Source: Lunularia cruciata (lineage: Eukaryota > Streptophyta > Marchantiopsida > Lunulariales > Lunulariaceae). Taken from it: 64,000 nucleotides of DNA. The notes below the pieces were generated by a model. It ran no database searches and was not told the origin of the DNA. It worked only from the letters and a program-made list of their open reading frames with translations. Positions 33,931 to 45,539 of the stretch are shown here, in pieces (within the stretch, counting starts at the first letter, position 1; every line of letters begins with the position of its first letter). The stretch spans positions 3,474,501 to 3,538,500 of the forward strand of contig OX419761.1 of assembly GCA_948567375.1 (NCBI GenBank), given 5' to 3'. The translations under genes and the position numbers were made by a program.

Positions 33931-35960
33931 GTACCTCGCGGCCTTACTGGCTCAATAAGGAAGCAGAGAAGCAAGGGAAGGAAGAAGAATAATGAGCAAA
34001 GATCCCGAAAGGCAACCTCACAATTGATTGTCATGAATGGAATCCTAGAAGGTAATCAAGTGAGAGTATTATTAGATTCGGGAGCAATAGAGAATTTCTT
34101 GTCTCGCTCTGTTGCAATAAGATTAGATGGAAGTGAAGAAGTAGAGTTACCAAATGGGCAAACAGAGAGGATTGAATCATTACCTAGACGGGTAACCCTC
34201 TCTGTAGGAGAATATCAGGAAGCATTTCAGTGGCGAGTGATACAGTTAGCTCGTTATGATGCAATTTTAGGCATGCCATGGATGGAGCAATACAACCCTA
34301 TGGTGGATTGGAGGAAGAAAGTAGTGAGAACCCACCAATGGTCAATCATTGGGGTTAAAGAAAAATCACACAAGCAGAAATTGCCTCTATATGTCGTAGG
34401 GATGGCAATTGTCAATAAGACCGATAGATGTTTTATGGGTCTAATAAGAGAAGTCTAGAGTGCACAACTTGATGGACAAATTCTTGAGAAATTGAAGGAT
34501 GTGGTGGATGAGTTTCAAGATATCTTTCTCGATGATCTACCCTCGGGATTACCACCAAAAAGGCGAGTAGATCACAAAATAGAGACACTCTGAGGGAAGA
34601 CGCCTCCTTGTAAGGCCCCGTATCGCCTATCACCTCATGAGTTGGCGGAGTGTAAGACTCAAATTGAGGAGATGCTATAGAAAGGGTTCATCCAACCTAG
34701 CGTATCACCATATGGGGCCCTTGTCTTGTTTGTGAAGAAGAAGGATGGTACAATGCACATGTGCATTGACTATCGGGGTCTCAATCAACAAACAGTGAAG
34801 AACAAATATCCCTTACCTCGCATGGATGACTTGTTTGATCAACTCCATGGAGCAAGATACTTCACCAAACTGGACTTGCGGAGCGGTTACAATCAAATCC
34901 GAATTGCAGAGGAGGATGTGTACAAAACTGCCTTTCAAACCAAGTATGGCCACTTTGAGTATCTTGTGATGCCTGTTGGCCTCACCAATGCACCTGCCAC
35001 TTTCATGAGTCTAATGAATGACATATTTTGTCCATACTTGGATAATTTTGTTATCGTCTTCTTGGATGATATCTTAGTATATAGTAGCATGATGACAGAA
35101 CACAAACAACATCTCCGAGAGGTCATCCAGATTCTAAGACAAAATCAGTTGTACGCCAAAATCTCAGAGTGTGAGTTTGGCAAGTCTGAAGTAGACTACT
35201 TAGGGCATAAAGTAAGTGCAGATGGCATTCAAGTATTGACAGATAAAATAGAGGTAATTCAAAAATGGAGTTCCCCAGAAGATCAGACTTAACTTAAGAG
35301 CTTCTTGGGGTTGACGGGATTCTATTGTAGATTTGTCCAGGACTTCTCCAAGGTTGCACAGCCTTTAATGGCACTATTTGGAGAGGGGAAAAAGTGGACA
35401 TGGGGAACTGCACAAGAGTTGGCCCTTCAAGAATTGAAAGCCGCCTTGCTACATGCACCAATCTTGAAGTGGTATGACCCAAAAAGTCCAATCAAGTTGG
35501 CTACAAATGCATCAAGCGTAGCAATAGGAGCAGTCCTACAACAAGAGTGGCATGACGGAGGGCATCCAATCTCATATTTCTCTTGAAAGTTGTTACCGGT
35601 AGAGCGTAACTACCACACCACAGAATGAGAAGAGCTGGCCATTGTTCTAGCAACCAAGCATTGGAAGCACTACTTGGGCAAGAAGGCATTTATAGTAGAG
35701 ACAGACCACAAACCTCTAGTCTACCTCAAGACGTAGAAGGATCTATCTCATCGCCAAATTTGGTAGGCAGAGTGGCGACAACACTTCAACATGACAATCA
35801 CCTACGTGGAAGGTAAGAAGCAACTTGCAGATGCATTCATATGCATGCCAATGGCCAAAAACTTGGTAGTAGAGGTTAAGATTAATTCTGGCAAGAGATT
35901 CTGGCTGCTACAAAAACTGATCCACAGATTGTAGAAGCACAATCATCCAAAGGTGTCACC
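33919..35960 (+). pseudogene. E2 protease, reverse transcriptase and RNase H
   Basis: Protease keeps its catalytic motif (VLLDSGAIENFL, about 34060-34095). RT is nearly whole from 34726 ([38 protein letters not shown]). RNase H follows (LATNASSVAIGAVLQQEW, where the catalytic Asp of TDAS is Asn). Stops at 34456-34458 (CAG in E1), 34678-34680 and 35290-35292 split the frame, and an intact polyprotein is not possible. Confidence 0.85.
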
Positions 35961-37317
35961 AGCACCCAAAGACTCACCTTTTGGGATGGCAGATTATGGA
36001 TCCCAAATGTCCCAGAATTATGCACCACCATTCTAGCGGAATGTCATGATTCGGCCATTGCAGCTCATGTCGGAGTGGACAAGACCTTAGATGCAGTCAA
36101 GCGCCATTAGTATTGGCCCAAGATGAGCAACGACATGATGGACTATATGTGTAGTTGCCTACTTTGTCAATAGAACAAAGCTTCTAATCAAGCTCATGCA
36201 GGGCTCCTTCAACCTCTCCCCACTCCTACCCAACGTTGGGAACAAGTGAGTATGGATCTCGTCTGTGAATTACCCAAGACCATCTTAGGGTTTGACTCCA
36301 TTGTGGTCTTTGTGGACCGGCTCAGCAAAATGATTCGTGTACGCCCTACCACCAAGGAGTTGACTAGCTCAATTATACTTAGATGCAGTCTTTGCTCACC
36401 ATGGCTTGTCTAGAGTACCCATCACCGATAGAGGCACCCAATTCACTAGTTTGTTTTGGCAAACACTCCTTGGTTTCTTCAAAACCAAGTTGTCCATGTC
36501 CACAGCTTACCACCTACAAATAGATGGCCAAACAGAGCAGGCTAATTGCACGATAGAATACATGTTACGCGGCTTCACTTTAGAAGAGCAAGAGAGGTGG
36601 AACACCCTACTCCTGTTGGTTGAATTCAGTTACAACAATTCAGTGAATGCATCTACCCTGGTCACTCTGTTCTTTCTCATGTATGGTGAGCATCCCTTCA
36701 CACCTTCTAGCTTGATGATGATCCGTCCAGTGACTACCAAGGTCGATGCAGTCAACACATTTGTTGCTAGAATCCAACAAGGTGTGGAGAGCGCCAAGCA
36801 CAGATTACAGATTGTGCAAAATCGACAAAAGTAGTATGCTGATGCACCCCGTGGGCGCATGGAGTTCAATGTTGGGGATCAAGTGTGGCTATCGACAACC
36901 AACCTCACATTAGTTGGACCACGTAAGCTCAGACCTTGTTTTATTGGGCCTTTCTCGATTCTTCGTTGCATTGGCGCTGTGGCCTATCACCTTGAGCTAC
37001 CACCACACATGAAGATCCATCCAATGTTCCATGTCTCCCTATTATGCAGATATGCTCCCCAATCAGGCCAGGGCCATTCCACACAAGACATTCGACATTG
37101 TGTGACACTCATCGATGGCATAGAGGAATATGAAGTGGAGCGGATTCTCAAAAAACGCATGCGTGGTACTTGCCATTCGCGGGTGGAATATCTAGTACAA
37201 TGGAAAGGTTACCCCCTCTATGAAGCCACCTAGGAGCACAATGTCAATTTGGCACATGCACCTGTGTTGGTGCAAGCATTTGAGCACCAATTGCACAATG
37301 AGGATGTTGCGTCTTAA
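35961..37317 (+). pseudogene. E2 integrase and chromodomain
   Basis: The zinc domain lies near 36.08-36.2 kb. The core reads VPITDRGTQFTSLFWQTLL, with the Asp lost in E1 still present. The chromodomain reads YEVERILKKRMRG and VQWKGYPLYEAT and is then stopped by TAG at the W of the WEP motif (37231-37233; TGG in E1). A purine tract AAAAGGGGGGAGG lies between pol and the 3' LTR. Confidence 0.85.
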
Positions 37318-37330
37318 AAGGGGGGAGGTT

Positions 37331-38065
37331 TGTAATACCAAGAACTAGCCATATGATCTAGATATGAAATTTGGTTTGGTAACATCTAGAATGATGTTAT
37401 ACATGATGGTCAGAATAGATAAGATAGAAGTATCACCAAAAGAGTACTTCTACTAATAGGGCAGAAATCAAAATAGACTTGAGAACCTTAGAACCAATAG
37501 CTAGACATATGATTTAAAGGTGAGAATTGGTTTGGTAACATTTGGAAGGATGTTACACATGATGGACTAAATAGATCAGAAAGAGGTATCACCAAAAGGG
37601 GACATCTACTAATAGAGTAAGAACCAAAATATGCTTGAAATCTTTGAAGGCAATTTCGGAGGCCTAAACGAATGAATTAGGCCTCGAAATTGTGTAGATT
37701 CCTCCCAAACAGAGGACATATTGGCCTTCCTTCCCCTCTGCTTTGTCTTGTCGGAGAGCTTTCCAATGGTACCTTAAGTGATTCTGAGATTCCTATAGGA
37801 AGATTCCCTAAAAGATTCCCTTTGGTCAAAGCTTGTTTGACCAACCAGATAGGACCTAGACTAGACATGTCACCCATCCAAGTAAGTAATCCAAGGGTGG
37901 AGTTTGCTGACATGTCACCTATGTGTGTCCCTAATCCTATGGTAGAGGTTCCTTGGAGGAGATTCTCTTTGTCTATATAATAAAGAGAAGGTGCTCCCTT
38001 GGGGCATCAAATGGTTGAGTGTGCAATCTGTGTTATCTCTCTTCTCTTGTCCTCGTAGTATTACA
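37331..38065 (+). repeat. E2 3' LTR
   Basis: 735 bp, TGTAATACC to GTATTACA, with the TATA-like CTATATAATAAAG at 37973-37985. Confidence 0.9.
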
Positions 38066-38070
38066 AAGGT

Positions 38071-38809
38071 ATGGTCAATTTGAGTACCTAGTGATGCCAT
38101 TTGGCATCACCAATGCATTTGTCATTTTCATGAGTTTGATGAATGACATATTTTGTCCATATTTGGATAAATCTATGATCATTTTCCTAGATGACATATT
38201 TGTCTTTAGTAGGACAATAATGGAACACAAGCAAAACCTATGAGAAGTCTTCCAAATTCATAATAGAATCAATTGTATGCCAAAATCTCAAATTTTGAGT
38301 TTGGCAAGTCTAAAGTAGAATTCTTGGGGTATAGAGTAAGTGTGAAAGGTATCAAAGTGTTAACAAATAAAATAGAAGCCATTCAAAAATAAAGTGCTCC
38401 AAAAGATCAAACTCAACTCAAGAGTTTCTTGGGATTGATAGGGTTCTATTGTTGATTTGTTAAGGACTTCTCCAAGGTTGCAAAGTCTCTAACAACACTA
38501 CTTGGCAAGGGGAAGAAGTGGATGTGAGGAACTACACAAGAATTGGTCTTTCAAGAATTGAAAGATGCATTACTACATGCACCAATCTTGAAATGGTATG
38601 ACCTAAAACTACATGCACCAATCTTGAAATGGTATGACCCAAAACATCCAATCAATTTGGCTATAAATGCATCAAACCTAACAATAAGAGCAATCCTATA
38701 ACAAGAGTGGCATGACAAATGACACCCAATTGCATATTTTTCTCAAAAACTATTACCAATAAAATATAATTATCACACCATTAAAAAAGAAGACTTGGCC
38801 ATTGTCCTT
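38071..38809 (+). pseudogene. A2 RT second half and RNase H start
   Basis: YGQFEYLVMPFGITNAFVIF and MIIFLDDIFVFSRT continue RT exactly where the inverted block at 25020 leaves off. An in-frame 36-bp tandem duplication (38573-38608 and 38609-38644) repeats CTACATGCACCAATCTTG and what follows, in RNase H. Coding breaks at the solo LTR. Confidence 0.8.
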
Positions 38810-38814
38810 GCAAC

Positions 38815-39605
38815 TATAATCTTCCAAGGATAGGAGACCTTAATAGAGACACAAAAGAAGAAATACACAATTCCACACTCAACCTCCAATGCTCCTAGAG
38901 GAGCACCTTGACTATGTTATATAGCAAAGGGGACTTCTATTGTGGAAGCTCCACCCTTAGATCAGATACATGGATTGGTGACATGTTAGCAATCTCTACC
39001 CTTAGGTTAATTCCATGCATGGGTGAGATGTTGGGTTTGATCCTTTCTGGCTGGTCAACACTCTTTGACTAGAAGAATTTTTAAGAAATCTTCCTATAGG
39101 AATCTATGAATCGCATAGGTGAGGTATTGTTGGAAAGCTCTTGATGAGACAAGCCTATGAGGAGGAATGGCTAACCTTCATTCCGTTTTAGTTACAAGGA
39201 GAAGGGGAAATAGGGAAGGAAGGGGCAAGGAGAAAGTTGTGCACAATGTCAAGGCCTAATTCATCCGTTTAGGCCTCCAAAATTAGCTCTAAAGTTTCTT
39301 GGCTATTTTAGACTCCTGCCTTATCAGTAGAAATTTTCTTTTGGTAACAGTTCTATCTGATCTACCTATTCTATCATGTATAATATCCTTCCAGATGTTA
39401 CCAAGCCTATTTTTACCTTTGGATGATATGTCTAACTTTTGATATTATAAATTCAAGCTATTTTTGGTTCATACTATTTTAATAGAAGTACTCTTTTGGT
39501 GACATTTCTATCTGATCTACCTAGCCTAATCATACATAACATCCTTCTAGATGTAACCAAACCAATTTTCACCTCTAGCTAATATGTTTAGCTATTTGTA
39601 TTACA
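38815..39605 (-). mobile_element. Solo LTR of a diverged family-A subgroup, in A2 RNase H
   Basis: 791 bp starting TATAATCTTCC (from TGTAAT) and ending GTATTACA. The target duplication is GCAAC (38810-38814) and ACAAC (39606-39610), one transition apart. Removing it rejoins CTTGCAAC to CAAGCATTAG as in E2. The internal sequence is lost. Confidence 0.8.
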
Positions 39606-39610
39606 ACAAC

Positions 39611-39923
39611 CAAGCATTAGAAATACTATCTTGGTGAGAAGGCATTTGTAGTAGAGCTAGATCATAAACTTCTAGTCTACCTCAAGACATAAAAAGATCT
39701 ATATTGTTGACAAATTCAATGGATAGAGTGAAAAAAAAAGTTCAACATGATGATCATGTATGTGGAAGGCAATAAATAACTTGTAGACGCATTTACATGA
39801 ATGCTTAAGGTAAACAATATGGTGGTAGAGGTCAAGATGAATCCTAAATGTTAGCCAAGGATTCTTGTTGCTACAAAAATTGACCCACAAATTGTAGGAG
39901 CTTGATTATCCAAATGCGTCACC
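39611..39923 (+). pseudogene. A2 RNase H/linker fragment
   Basis: Aligns with E2 35650-35950, with many stops. It ends at AATAT, the left side of the B2 insertion. Confidence 0.7.
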
Positions 39924-39928
39924 AATAT

Positions 39929-40340
39929 TGTAAAAGTCCAAGACCAAGGAAAGAAATAGTAGAATGGAAACTCACATCGGGACACTTGAATGTAGTAAAA
40001 ATTCAAATACCTAGCATGAGCATTGGCTTTGGTATTTATAGATAGCATACAAAGCCCTTGAGAAGCTTATCAGAAATCTTCCTTGAGCTACTTTCTTAGA
40101 GTGCAAGCCAAGTTAACTAAGAAGCTTCTCAAGAAGCTTTCTTCTAGAAGCCACCTACTTGGGGTGCAAGCTAAGCTACTTGGAAGCTTCTAGAAGCTAC
40201 TTGCTTGGGGTGTAAGTTAAGCTAGTCAGGAAGCTTCCCAAGAAGCTTCTTGGATACTTCTAGAATATTTTGGGCTAATTTGGCTTATTCTATACTTTGT
40301 TAGCTTTACTAACTACATTGCTAAACTCCATATTGTTACA
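39929..40340 (-). repeat. B2 3' LTR
   Basis: 412 bp, TGTAAAAGTCC to TATTGTTACA. Contains GAAGCTTCTAGAA at 40183-40195, a three-unit heat-shock-element pattern. Confidence 0.85.
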
Positions 40341-40344
40341 TATT

Positions 40345-43300
40345 CCTCCACCATTAGTTGATAACATCATCATCACCAATGAAGCTTCAAACTCCTGGAT
40401 GACCGTCTGTGCATTCTAGAGGTGAGAAAGAGGTTCCCATGTGGCATCATGAAGAGGATACCCTTTCTAAAGGACCTTGTACTCTATATGTTGTTGGCGT
40501 CCTCATTGAATGTGGCGACGTGCAAGGATACGATCAACTTTGTACTCCTCATGATCATTGATAGGGATGAGAGGAGGAAGAGGTTGGACACAAGAGGAAA
40601 AAGAAGATGGGTTAAGAACAAAAGATTTCAACTTGGAAATGTGAAAGACAAGGTGGATGCGCATATAACAAGGTAAGGCAAGTCGATAAGTAATAGGATT
40701 TGGGTGACATCAAAAAGTTCTATCCAATTAGAGGCAAGTTTATGAATTTGGGTATCAAGTGGGAGGGGTAGGTTACCAAAGGATAAAATGACTTTATCAT
40801 CAACTTCAAAGGTGAGATCATGACGATGGTGGTCCGCATATTGTTTCTGACAATTTTAAGCAACAAGGAGGTGAGATTTGGCTTGTTGGAGAGATTGTGA
40901 TACAATGTTCAAGAAGGTTAAAGTATGAGGGACCTGAGATGGTGGAGGAGCAAAAGAGAATTTGGAACAAGTGGATCTTAGCCAAAATTAAGAAAGAAAG
41001 GAGAAAATCTGGTACTTGCATGTTTGGAGTTATTATAGGCAAATTTTGCAACTGCAAGATATTCATCCTAATGGGTATGGTGGACATTGACAAAGACATG
41101 CAATATATCTTCCAAGGTACGATTTGCATGTTTGGTTTATCCATCAGTTTGAGGATGATAGGCCATGGACAAAGCAAGCTTGGTGCCGAGTATATGGAAG
41201 AGTGCTTGCCAAAACTTCTTGGTGAATCAAGGATCACGGTTGAAGATGAGTACACATGGCATCCCATGATGCTTGAATATATTGTTGAAGTAGATTTGTG
41301 CTAAGGTTGGAGCATCCACAATATCTACAACATCCAAAGGTTGGTGCCAAGTGGACTTGTTGACTAAGCTTATCCACAAACACCATGATGATGTGTGTCC
41401 TTGCTTTGTCTTGGGCAAGGATGTGATGAGATCCAAGCTCACGTGTTCCCATCAAGCAGATGGAATGGGGAGTGGTTGAAGGATTCCACTCGGCTTCTAG
41501 TTGCTGGCCTTATTACATTGGAAAATCTCACACGACAAACAAACTCTCAAACATCTAGTGTCATGTTGGGCCACTACCATTGACATTGGAGGGTACCCAA
41601 GGTCTTGTTCACACCCATGTAACCAACTATTGGTAAATCATGGGCTTTTTGAAGGTGCACAAGTCAAAGATCACCTTTGGTTGGAGCATAGATCCGGTCC
41701 TCATAGAATCAAAGACCTTCCTTGAAAGAGAAGGTGTTGTACTACTTGTTGCATGTTGTAAGACAACCATTTACCATTTGGAAGAAGGTATCTTGTTGCA
41801 GAGCTAATCAAAACTATTGGACCTTGGAGTCAATTGACATTGTCGTAATTGCTCTTGTGATGAGAGGAAGAGACTTACAAATCAGGTTATCATGATAAAG
41901 CATAAGGATGACATGGAACCGACCTGGTTTGTATTCAAGTTTGATGTCAAACAATTGGAGTTGTTTCTCCCATTGATGATGTTGACTCTTCATGTGTTCC
42001 AAGTGTAAGGTTTGCAACAATGGTTTATGATTAGTTTGTATGATAGCTTATTTCCCCAAGGAATAATGCCTCCATACCTTGGTGGCATATACCATCACAA
42101 GTTGTTCTCAATATCAAGAAGAGTAATTTATTTCAACCATATTTAGTTGACAAGACAAAAAGGCAATGAGATGTAGTCCAATTGGGAATTCTTGTTGCAA
42201 CACAACTCCAATTGCAAAGTTAGAAGTATCAAAATCAACCTCACAAGGTAACTGAGGATCATATGATTGAAGAATGGGCCTTGAAGACACCATACGTTTC
42301 AACTTTTGGAATGCTTCCTTGTGCTTGGTGGTCCACTGGAAGCTCAAGTTCTTCCCCAAGAGGTCAGTCAATGGTGTAGCCACATGAGCATAATAATGGA
42401 TGAACCGTTGGTAAAAATTGGCCAATCCATTAAATGCCCATACTTTTGTAGTATCCTTTGGAGTAGGCCAATCAATAATAGCCTTGATTTTCTCCTCTTC
42501 CATCGTGATCCACTCTGATGAGATCTTATGACCCAAGAAGGTAACTTCCTTTTGCCAAAAGGTACACTTTGACTTCTTACAATAAAACTTCCATTGTTGT
42601 AGTTGTCTTAGGACTTCTTGCACATGATTCATGTGTTCTACCTCTTTCTTGCTATAGATTAAGATATCATCCAAGAACACCACCATGTATCAATCCAATA
42701 GTCCATCCAACACTCAATATATCCAATCCATGAAGATTGTTGGAGCATTAGTGAGCCCAAAAGGTAGAACTGTCCACTTGAAATACCCATACCTTATGCA
42801 AAAGGTAGTCTTTTGCACATCCTTCCTATCAATGGGAATTTGCCAATAGTCATTGCAAAGATCCAACTTGGAAAAGTATTGTGCTTCACTCAATTGATCA
42901 AGCAAGTCATTGATCTGAGGCAAGGGATATGCATTCTTCATTGTTTGCTTATTGAGTCCACGGTAATCAACATAGAAACAAAGTCCTCCATCCTTCTTCG
43001 GGACAAATAGTATCGATTCTCCCCAAGGAGAGGTGCTATGTTATATGAAGTCCTTCTCCAACAACTCTGTAAGTGTTATTTGCAACTCCTCCAACTCCTT
43101 TGGTGAGAGCCGATAGATTGGTCTACTCACTAGAGTACTCTTTGGCCATAACTCAATCTTGAAGGGATACCACGATCAGAGGGTAATCCCTTTGGCAGAT
43201 CATCTAGAAACACATCTACAAACTCTTGAACTATTTGACCAACTATTGCTTGATGAGGCTCTTGGCGCTCCTCGGATTGTCCTTGTGCAATCTACTTGAT

Positions 43301-43920
43301 CCACACCACAAAAACTAATGTATCTTCCTCCAAAGCTTGCTCAATGGCTACTTCACTAACAAACTTCACATCTAGGGACTCTTCTTTCTTCAAAGCTTGC
43401 TCCATGGCTACTTTTGTTGGTAAACTGCCAATCTTGGGACTCATCCCCCTTCAAGGCTTGCACTATGGCTACCTTCTCGACAAACTTCTCATCCAAGGAC
43501 CGATTATTTTTAGGTGTCTTACTTAGAGGTGCCAAGCAACCTAATAAAAAATTCCTACCTTGGTGTTGTACTTGAATTTGTCATCGGGTCTAATCAAATT
43601 GAACCTTATGACGTTCAAGCCAAGGTAGTCCTAGAATGACATCCTAGTGTAGAGGTGCCACTACAAACCTCATACACTCTAAATACTTCTTCCCAATCTT
43701 GAATGTAACATGATGCGAGGTACGGAATGCAAAACCCTTTCTACCATCCGCTATGATCAATTGACTTTCAATTATTGGCTTGATAGGAATACCCAATTCC
43801 TTTGCTACTTGCATAGACATGCAATCCTTTGAACTTTCAAAATCAACCAAAATCCTACAATCTTGATCAGATATCGTACCTGGCAAGTGAAGCAAACTTG
43901 CATAGGTCAAGCCTTCAATC
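40345..43920 (-). pseudogene. B2 protease, RT, RNase H, integrase, chromodomain
   Basis: Protease (43910-43644) reads ILVDFESSKDCM, the catalytic DSG being lost. RT reads LPQINDLLDQLSEAQYFSKL (42941-42714) and MVVFLDDILIYSKKEVEH (42686 on). RNase H reads FDTSNFAIGVVLQQEF (the catalytic Asp is present as FDTS). Integrase follows from about 41.9 to 40.9 kb and the chromodomain near 40.5-40.4 kb (EYKVDRILARR, HDATWEPLSHL, with the W of the WKGYP motif changed to stop). Confidence 0.8.
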
Positions 43921-45132
43921 CCATTAGAAGTAATAAAGCTCCCTATAGGTGGCTCAAAATCTCCTATTGGGATTCCTTGTTTCCTTGATCATTCCACTCC
44001 ACCAACTCCATCTCGTCAACTTGTCAAGGTCACCCATTCTTGAATAAACATTCAATGATACGGTATCCCAATTGACGATAATAAAAACAACCACCATTTT
44101 TTTGTAGTTTCTCTCTATCTACAGTGCTAAGTGGTCTCCGTTGAATTGCATCAATCTCCACTGGTGCCAGCTTCTCCAACCATGTGTAGTGTATCAATAG
44201 GTGCTATGGGGTTGAGGTTGAGGTCGAGACCAAGTTGTTACAACCAAGGAATCAAAATGTTTGGCCAATTGCATGGATTCCTCCAAGTGTTGTGGCTCTC
44301 GCATGGTTACCTTGAATTTGGTTCTTGACTTCAAGCCCCTCCCAAATCAATCCAGAGCTTCACCTTCCAATATATCTGGAATTTGCATGATGATGTTTTG
44401 GAATTGCATGATGTAACTTCTCATAGAGCCAATCTGTTTCAACTTTGCCAACCTATCATGTGCAGCTTGTGTTGCATTTATAGCTTGGAACCAACTAGTT
44501 ATTGCACTCTTGAATTCTGCTCATGTCAAGATTGGTGCAACAATTTGTTGTTCAACTCGCTCCCCTCGAAATCTCTACCATAACTTTGCTACTCCATCCA
44601 ATTGGCTTGAAGCCAAGAGAATCTATTTTTGTTTGTCTTGCAAAGTGGTAGCTTCAAAATAATATTCACAATCAAATACTAAATTTTCCACTACACTCAA
44701 GAGATTCTTGTCTTCAAATACCTTGGGTTTCAAGAATCGGATGTGATCTTCTCCTTCTTGAATTGGTATTCTCTCTACGTGCTCTTGTCGTCAAAGATCT
44801 CCTTCATCCAGCAATCAAGTAAGATATTTGATTTGTTGTTGCATAGCAAGGATAACATTGGACATTGCCGCCATGGTTGCTACTCTATCACACCACTCCT
44901 AATCTATCTAATTTATTAACACATAGAAGCAACACATCTACCATTCTCCATAAGTTACAACCAAAAGCACCAAGGGTTCCTCAGATATGGTGATCATATG
45001 CAGAAAATCTTGTCCATAGTGTGAGGTGATGAATTGTGTGAAATGATGCTTGGGTAGCACTTGGACACAAAAATCCCAATGGTTTGGTGGAAGTGGATTT
45101 GGTGGTCCATAAATTCCATCCATCTCATTCAT
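43921..45132 (-). pseudogene. B2 pre-gag frame and gag
   Basis: 45132-44938 is an undamaged 64-codon frame beginning at ATG just inside the primer site (MNEMDGIYGPPNPLPPNHW). It is similar in length, place and several residues to the second pre-gag frame of family A. Gag (about 44.9-43.95 kb) follows with stops. Confidence 0.65.
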
Positions 45133-45145
45133 GCTCTGATACCAA

Positions 45146-45534
45146 TGTAAAACTCCAAGACCGAGGAGAGAAATAAGAGAATGGAAACTCACATTGGGAT
45201 ACTTGAATGTGTGAAAACTCTAAATGCCTAGCATGAGCTTTGGCTTTGGTATTTATAGGTAGCATACAAGGCCCTTGAGAGGCTTCTCAAGAAGCTTCCT
45301 TGAACCTTTTTCTTAGAGTGCAAGCCAAGTTAACCAAGAAGTTTCTCAAGAAGCTTTCTTCTAGAAGCAGTCTACTTGGCATGCAAGCTAAGCTACTTGG
45401 AAGCTTCTAGAAGCTACCTGCTTGCGGTGCAAGTTAAGCTAGTCGAGAAGTTTCTAGAATATTCTTGGCTAATTTGGCTTATTCTCTACTTTGTTAGCCT
45501 TACTAACTACGTCGCTAAATTCCAGATTGTAACA
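45146..45534 (-). repeat. B2 5' LTR
   Basis: 389 bp, TGTAAAACTCC to GATTGTAACA. TATTTATA at 45250-45257 is the TATA box in minus orientation. Primer site TGGTATCAGAG lies at 45133-45144 (minus). Confidence 0.85.
45400..45412 (-). promoter_or_regulatory. Heat-shock-element-like array in the B2 5' LTR
   Basis: GAAGCTTCTAGAA forms GAAnnTTCnnGAA about 143 bp above the TATA box, the same distance as in B3. Confidence 0.5.
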
Positions 45535-45539
45535 AGTAC

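Larger units (their letters stand above)
32202..38065 (+). mobile_element. E2: family-A chromovirus, main part
   Basis: The last about 39 bp of the 5' LTR (to 32240), primer site, pre-gag frames, gag, pol and full 3' LTR (37331-38065) are in order. The rest of its 5' LTR is the inverted piece at 24369-25014. Both pieces total about 6.5 kb, close to E1. The target duplication AAGGT lies at 38066-38070 and, as ACCTT, at 25015-25019. The bases before 32202 (about 10 bp) match neither neighbour and look like repair filler. Confidence 0.85.
39929..45534 (-). mobile_element. B2: complete family-B chromovirus, degraded
   Basis: LTRs 39929-40340 and 45146-45534 enclose, on the minus strand, a pre-gag frame, gag, protease, RT, RNase H, integrase and chromodomain. 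Right flank is AGTAC (45535-45539) and left flank AATAT (39924-39928). The uninterrupted family-A sequence reads AGCAC at this point, so both look like a decayed 5-bp duplication. All frames are broken. Confidence 0.85.

Noticed and set aside
40897-41304. A 135-codon plus-strand frame
   Set aside because: It is the antisense shadow of the B2 integrase and resembles the frame at 23837-24343 for the same reason.
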